From positions 1-7,453 of the forward strand of contig JAFMIS010000121.1 of assembly GCA_017853915.1 (NCBI GenBank): 7,453 bases of DNA, read 5' to 3'. The stretch comes from a bacterium (GTDB lineage Bacteria; Bdellovibrionota_C; UBA2361; OMII01). The notes under the pieces were generated by a model. The model saw nothing but the letters and a program-made list of their open reading frames with translations. It was not told where the DNA came from and did not search any database. The position numbers and the translations under genes are program-made. Below, piece after piece: positions 5,873 to 7,453 of the stretch; within the stretch, counting starts at the first letter, position 1, and every line of letters starts with the position of its first letter.

Positions 5873-6156
5873 GTATCTCACTTGTGCTTTCCATGCTCTT
5901 AGCTCTCCTCGTCGGCGCGTTCCTAACCGGTGCCTTCTTCGAACCTGCTTTTGCGGGCGATTCCGTGTTGCCCGGTTCAGACGCCCTTCGAGCGTTGTAT
6001 GATTCCAAGGAGCGGTCGCTACGCGCCATCAAAGATCTTGAGCTCGACTATTCGATGAGCAAGATATCTCCCGAAGATTTCGAGCGCTCCAAGCAGGAGC
6101 TCTCTTTAGAAGTCGCTGTTATTTTGGATGAGATTCGAAAGCATGAGCAGCGCTAA
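5869..6156 (+). CDS. Small CcmI-like membrane or periplasmic protein of the ccm operon
   Basis: 95-residue protein with a hydrophobic N-terminus (about 4-24) that is either a signal peptide, with a plausible AFA/GD cleavage after residue 29, or an anchor. It is followed by a charged helical domain, about 37-92. The pattern around LYDSKERSLRAIKDLELDY and KISPEDFERSKQEL resembles the N-terminal part of CcmI-type proteins and small proteins found next to ccmF and ccmA in former Deltaproteobacteria. It has no Cys, so it is not CcmH (which needs CxxC) or CcmG. The TPR domain of full CcmI, which binds apocytochrome, is absent. Its start overlaps the ccmF stop (ATGA), and its end overlaps the start of ccmA, so translation is likely coupled. 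A role in presenting apocytochrome or stabilising the CcmF complex is inferred from position. The CcmI relation is moderately sure. Confidence 0.75.
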   Translation: MSISLVLSMLLALLVGAFLTGAFFEPAFAGDSVLPGSDALRALYDSKERSLRAIKDLELDYSMSKISPEDFERSKQELSLEVAVILDEIRKHEQR

Positions 6157-6868
6157 CAGTCCATCTGTTGAAGCGTCGCATGAGCGCCAGTCAGGTCAGG
6201 ACGCAGCTATCCTTACAGCGACGTCTCTTCGGAAGGCTTTCGGTCATCAGCTGGTTATCAGAGATCTTTCATTAAGCTTTAATCGCGGGGAGCTCGTTCT
6301 TATCCTGGGGTCAAACGGGGCGGGTAAGTCCACTCTTCTGCGCATGCTGGCTGGATTGACGAGACCTGATGGGGGAACGGTATCCCTGAAAGAGGGTAGG
6401 CTTGGCTTTGCGTCTCATTATCCGCTCCTGTATAGCAAGCTAACTGTTCGGGAAAATCTTTCACTGATACTTCGAGTGCTCGATGTTTGTAGCGCCTCAG
6501 TTGATAATACTTTGGCTGAATGGTCGCTCGTTGAAGTGTCCGATAAACAGCTCGGTGAGCTATCAAAAGGATATCAGGCGCGGGTGTCTCTCGCGCGAGC
6601 GTGCATGGGATCTCCAAAGGCGCTCATACTCGATGAGCCATCGAGCAATCTCGATCATCAGGCGACCCAATTTTTGAGGGACAAGATCGCGCAGGTTGCC
6701 CAGGATGGTTTGGTGATCGTGGCGACGCACGATGTTCATCGTTTGGGGGATCTAGCCTCGCGTGTGGTAGTGCTTGAGCGGGGTGGTCGCGTGGTCGATT
6801 CCGGTGCTGCGGCTCCTCGGGCGAGTATTGAGTCTTTGATTCAAAGGTACCAGGAGGTGAATCGATGA
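6143..6868 (+). CDS. ccmA: Heme exporter ATP-binding protein CcmA
   Basis: Cytoplasmic ABC ATPase that, with CcmB and CcmC, uses ATP to release heme-loaded CcmE. From the ATG at 6143 it has 241 residues; an upstream in-frame ATG at 6128 would add five. Neither start has a strong ribosome site, and both overlap the preceding gene. Positions from 6143: Walker A GSNGAGKST 56-64, signature LSKGYQARVSLARA 140-153, Walker B ALILDEPSSNLD 160-171, H-loop His196 in ATHD. Upstream of the signature, GFASHYPLLYSKLTVREN (88-105) aligns with the Q-loop region of CcmA relatives, but the usual Gln is not there and Tyr93 appears to take its place. About 20 polar residues precede the nucleotide-binding fold, and the protein is somewhat longer than E. 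coli CcmA (about 205). Identity as CcmA rests on the ABC motifs plus the adjacent ccmB and ccmF. Confidence 0.92.
   Translation: MSSANSPSVEASHERQSGQDAAILTATSLRKAFGHQLVIRDLSLSFNRGELVLILGSNGAGKSTLLRMLAGLTRPDGGTVSLKEGRLGFASHYPLLYSKLTVRENLSLILRVLDVCSASVDNTLAEWSLVEVSDKQLGELSKGYQARVSLARACMGSPKALILDEPSSNLDHQATQFLRDKIAQVAQDGLVIVATHDVHRLGDLASRVVVLERGGRVVDSGAAAPRASIESLIQRYQEVNR
6852..6860 (+). promoter_or_regulatory. Strong ribosome binding site of ccmB inside the ccmA end
   Basis: AGGAGGTGA, a full-consensus Shine-Dalgarno, lies four bases before the ccmB ATG (6865-6867) and within the last codons of ccmA. It is the strongest ribosome site in the cluster. Confidence 0.7.
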
Positions 6869-7453
6869 CCACGTGGTGGAGGGTGCTTCTTGTCCTTATT
6901 GGCAAGGAAGTTCGATTAGAGTGCCGTGGTCGCGAGTTTGTGACTCTTCTGGGGTGCAACGCTATTATGATGGCGCTTCTCGTGGGCGCGGGTGTGAGCT
7001 CCGCTGTGCTTGATCCTCTCACGACAAAAAAGATCTTTCCTATGCTGCTCTGGGTTGTTTTTCTCCTGTCGGCAACTATCGCTGTAGCTCGAGCGAGCGA
7101 GTCGGAGCTCGAGGGGCGTGGTTTCGAGGGGCTTCTCTTGGCTGGAGTGAGTGGCGCTCAGATGTACCTAGCGAAAGTAGTCGTCACTACATTTTTATTC
7201 CTCGGCGATTTTGTGGTGTTGTCAGCGATACTCTCGGCGTCTCTGGATCAGCCGATGGTCTCGAGTCTCGGAGATCTGCTCACCATCGGGTTTGGATCAA
7301 GCCTGGCGTTGGCCGCTCTCGTCGTGCTTCTTGTTGGTATAGCAGGAACGTCTAAACTGCGCGGGGTCCTGATCCCCATCCTTGCGCTGCCCCTGCTTTT
7401 CCCCCTCTTCTTCGCCGGTGTAGAGATGACGACTCAGATTGTGATACGAGGAG
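6865..7453 (+). CDS. ccmB: Heme exporter membrane protein CcmB (cut by right edge)
   Basis: Integral membrane partner of CcmA in the CcmABC complex that frees holo-CcmE. The first 196 residues are in the window; the family is usually about 220, so most of the protein is present. It starts with a cytoplasmic amphipathic segment ending in KEVRLECRGRE (14-24). Hydrophobic spans follow at about 25-47, 57-76, 101-124, 136-160 and 166-186. The family motif in the first cytoplasmic loop is clear: ASESELEGRGFEGLLLAGV (77-95), corresponding to the conserved E-x-x-x-G-x-x-x-G-L-L-L-(A/S)-P element. Its ATG overlaps the ccmA TGA (ATGA) and follows a consensus ribosome site. ccmC would be expected next, beyond the window. 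Confidence 0.9.
   Translation, partial: MTTWWRVLLVLIGKEVRLECRGREFVTLLGCNAIMMALLVGAGVSSAVLDPLTTKKIFPMLLWVVFLLSATIAVARASESELEGRGFEGLLLAGVSGAQMYLAKVVVTTFLFLGDFVVLSAILSASLDQPMVSSLGDLLTIGFGSSLALAALVVLLVGIAGTSKLRGVLIPILALPLLFPLFFAGVEMTTQIVIRG

Noticed and set aside
1..7453. CRISPR arrays, insertion sequences or long repeats
   Set aside because: No repeated unit with regular spacing, no transposase and no terminal inverted repeats were seen on reading the window.

Overview
The window holds two oppositely oriented groups of genes separated by a divergent intergenic region of about 300 bases. The overall picture is a Gram-negative bacterium of moderate GC content. A Ccm (system I) cytochrome c maturation cluster with a Cys-type CcmE, next to an RpoH-family sigma factor with a long acidic N-terminus, fits the former Deltaproteobacteria (Desulfobacterota, Myxococcota, Bdellovibrionota, SAR324 and relatives) best. 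That placement is an inference from gene content and not a proven assignment.

Left part (minus strand, 1-1798). A 474-residue protein that I do not recognise reads leftward. After an 85-base gap with two small hairpins, it is followed by the start of a GspF/PilC-family inner-membrane platform protein of a type II secretion or type IV pilus system. That gene runs off the left edge of the window.

Middle (1799-3176). The divergent region contains a good extended -10 promoter candidate reading right, then an RpoH-like heat-shock sigma factor with intact regions 2 and 4 and the RpoH box. Its start is probably a TTG codon. It carries an acidic N-terminal tail of about 80 residues that E. coli RpoH lacks.

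Right part (3177-7453). After a 244-base non-coding stretch comes a tightly packed cluster: ccmE, ccmF, a small CcmI-like membrane protein, ccmA and ccmB (cut by the right edge). Gene joins are ATGA overlaps or gaps of a few bases, so this is almost certainly one operon. CcmA and CcmB power release of heme-loaded CcmE, CcmE carries heme in the periplasm, and CcmF attaches it to apocytochrome c. CcmE has Cys at the heme-attachment position (CxxxY) in place of the usual His (HxxxY). This is the variant known from Desulfovibrio-type and archaeal Ccm systems. ccmC, and ccmG/ccmH if present, would lie outside the window.

The most unusual non-coding signal is just upstream of ccmE (3335-3430). Several perfect or near-perfect complementary segments there are mutually exclusive or can form an H-type pseudoknot. 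The last segment overlaps the ccmE start region, which suggests a structured 5' leader that may control ccm translation. This is read by eye and has not been folded or compared with relatives.
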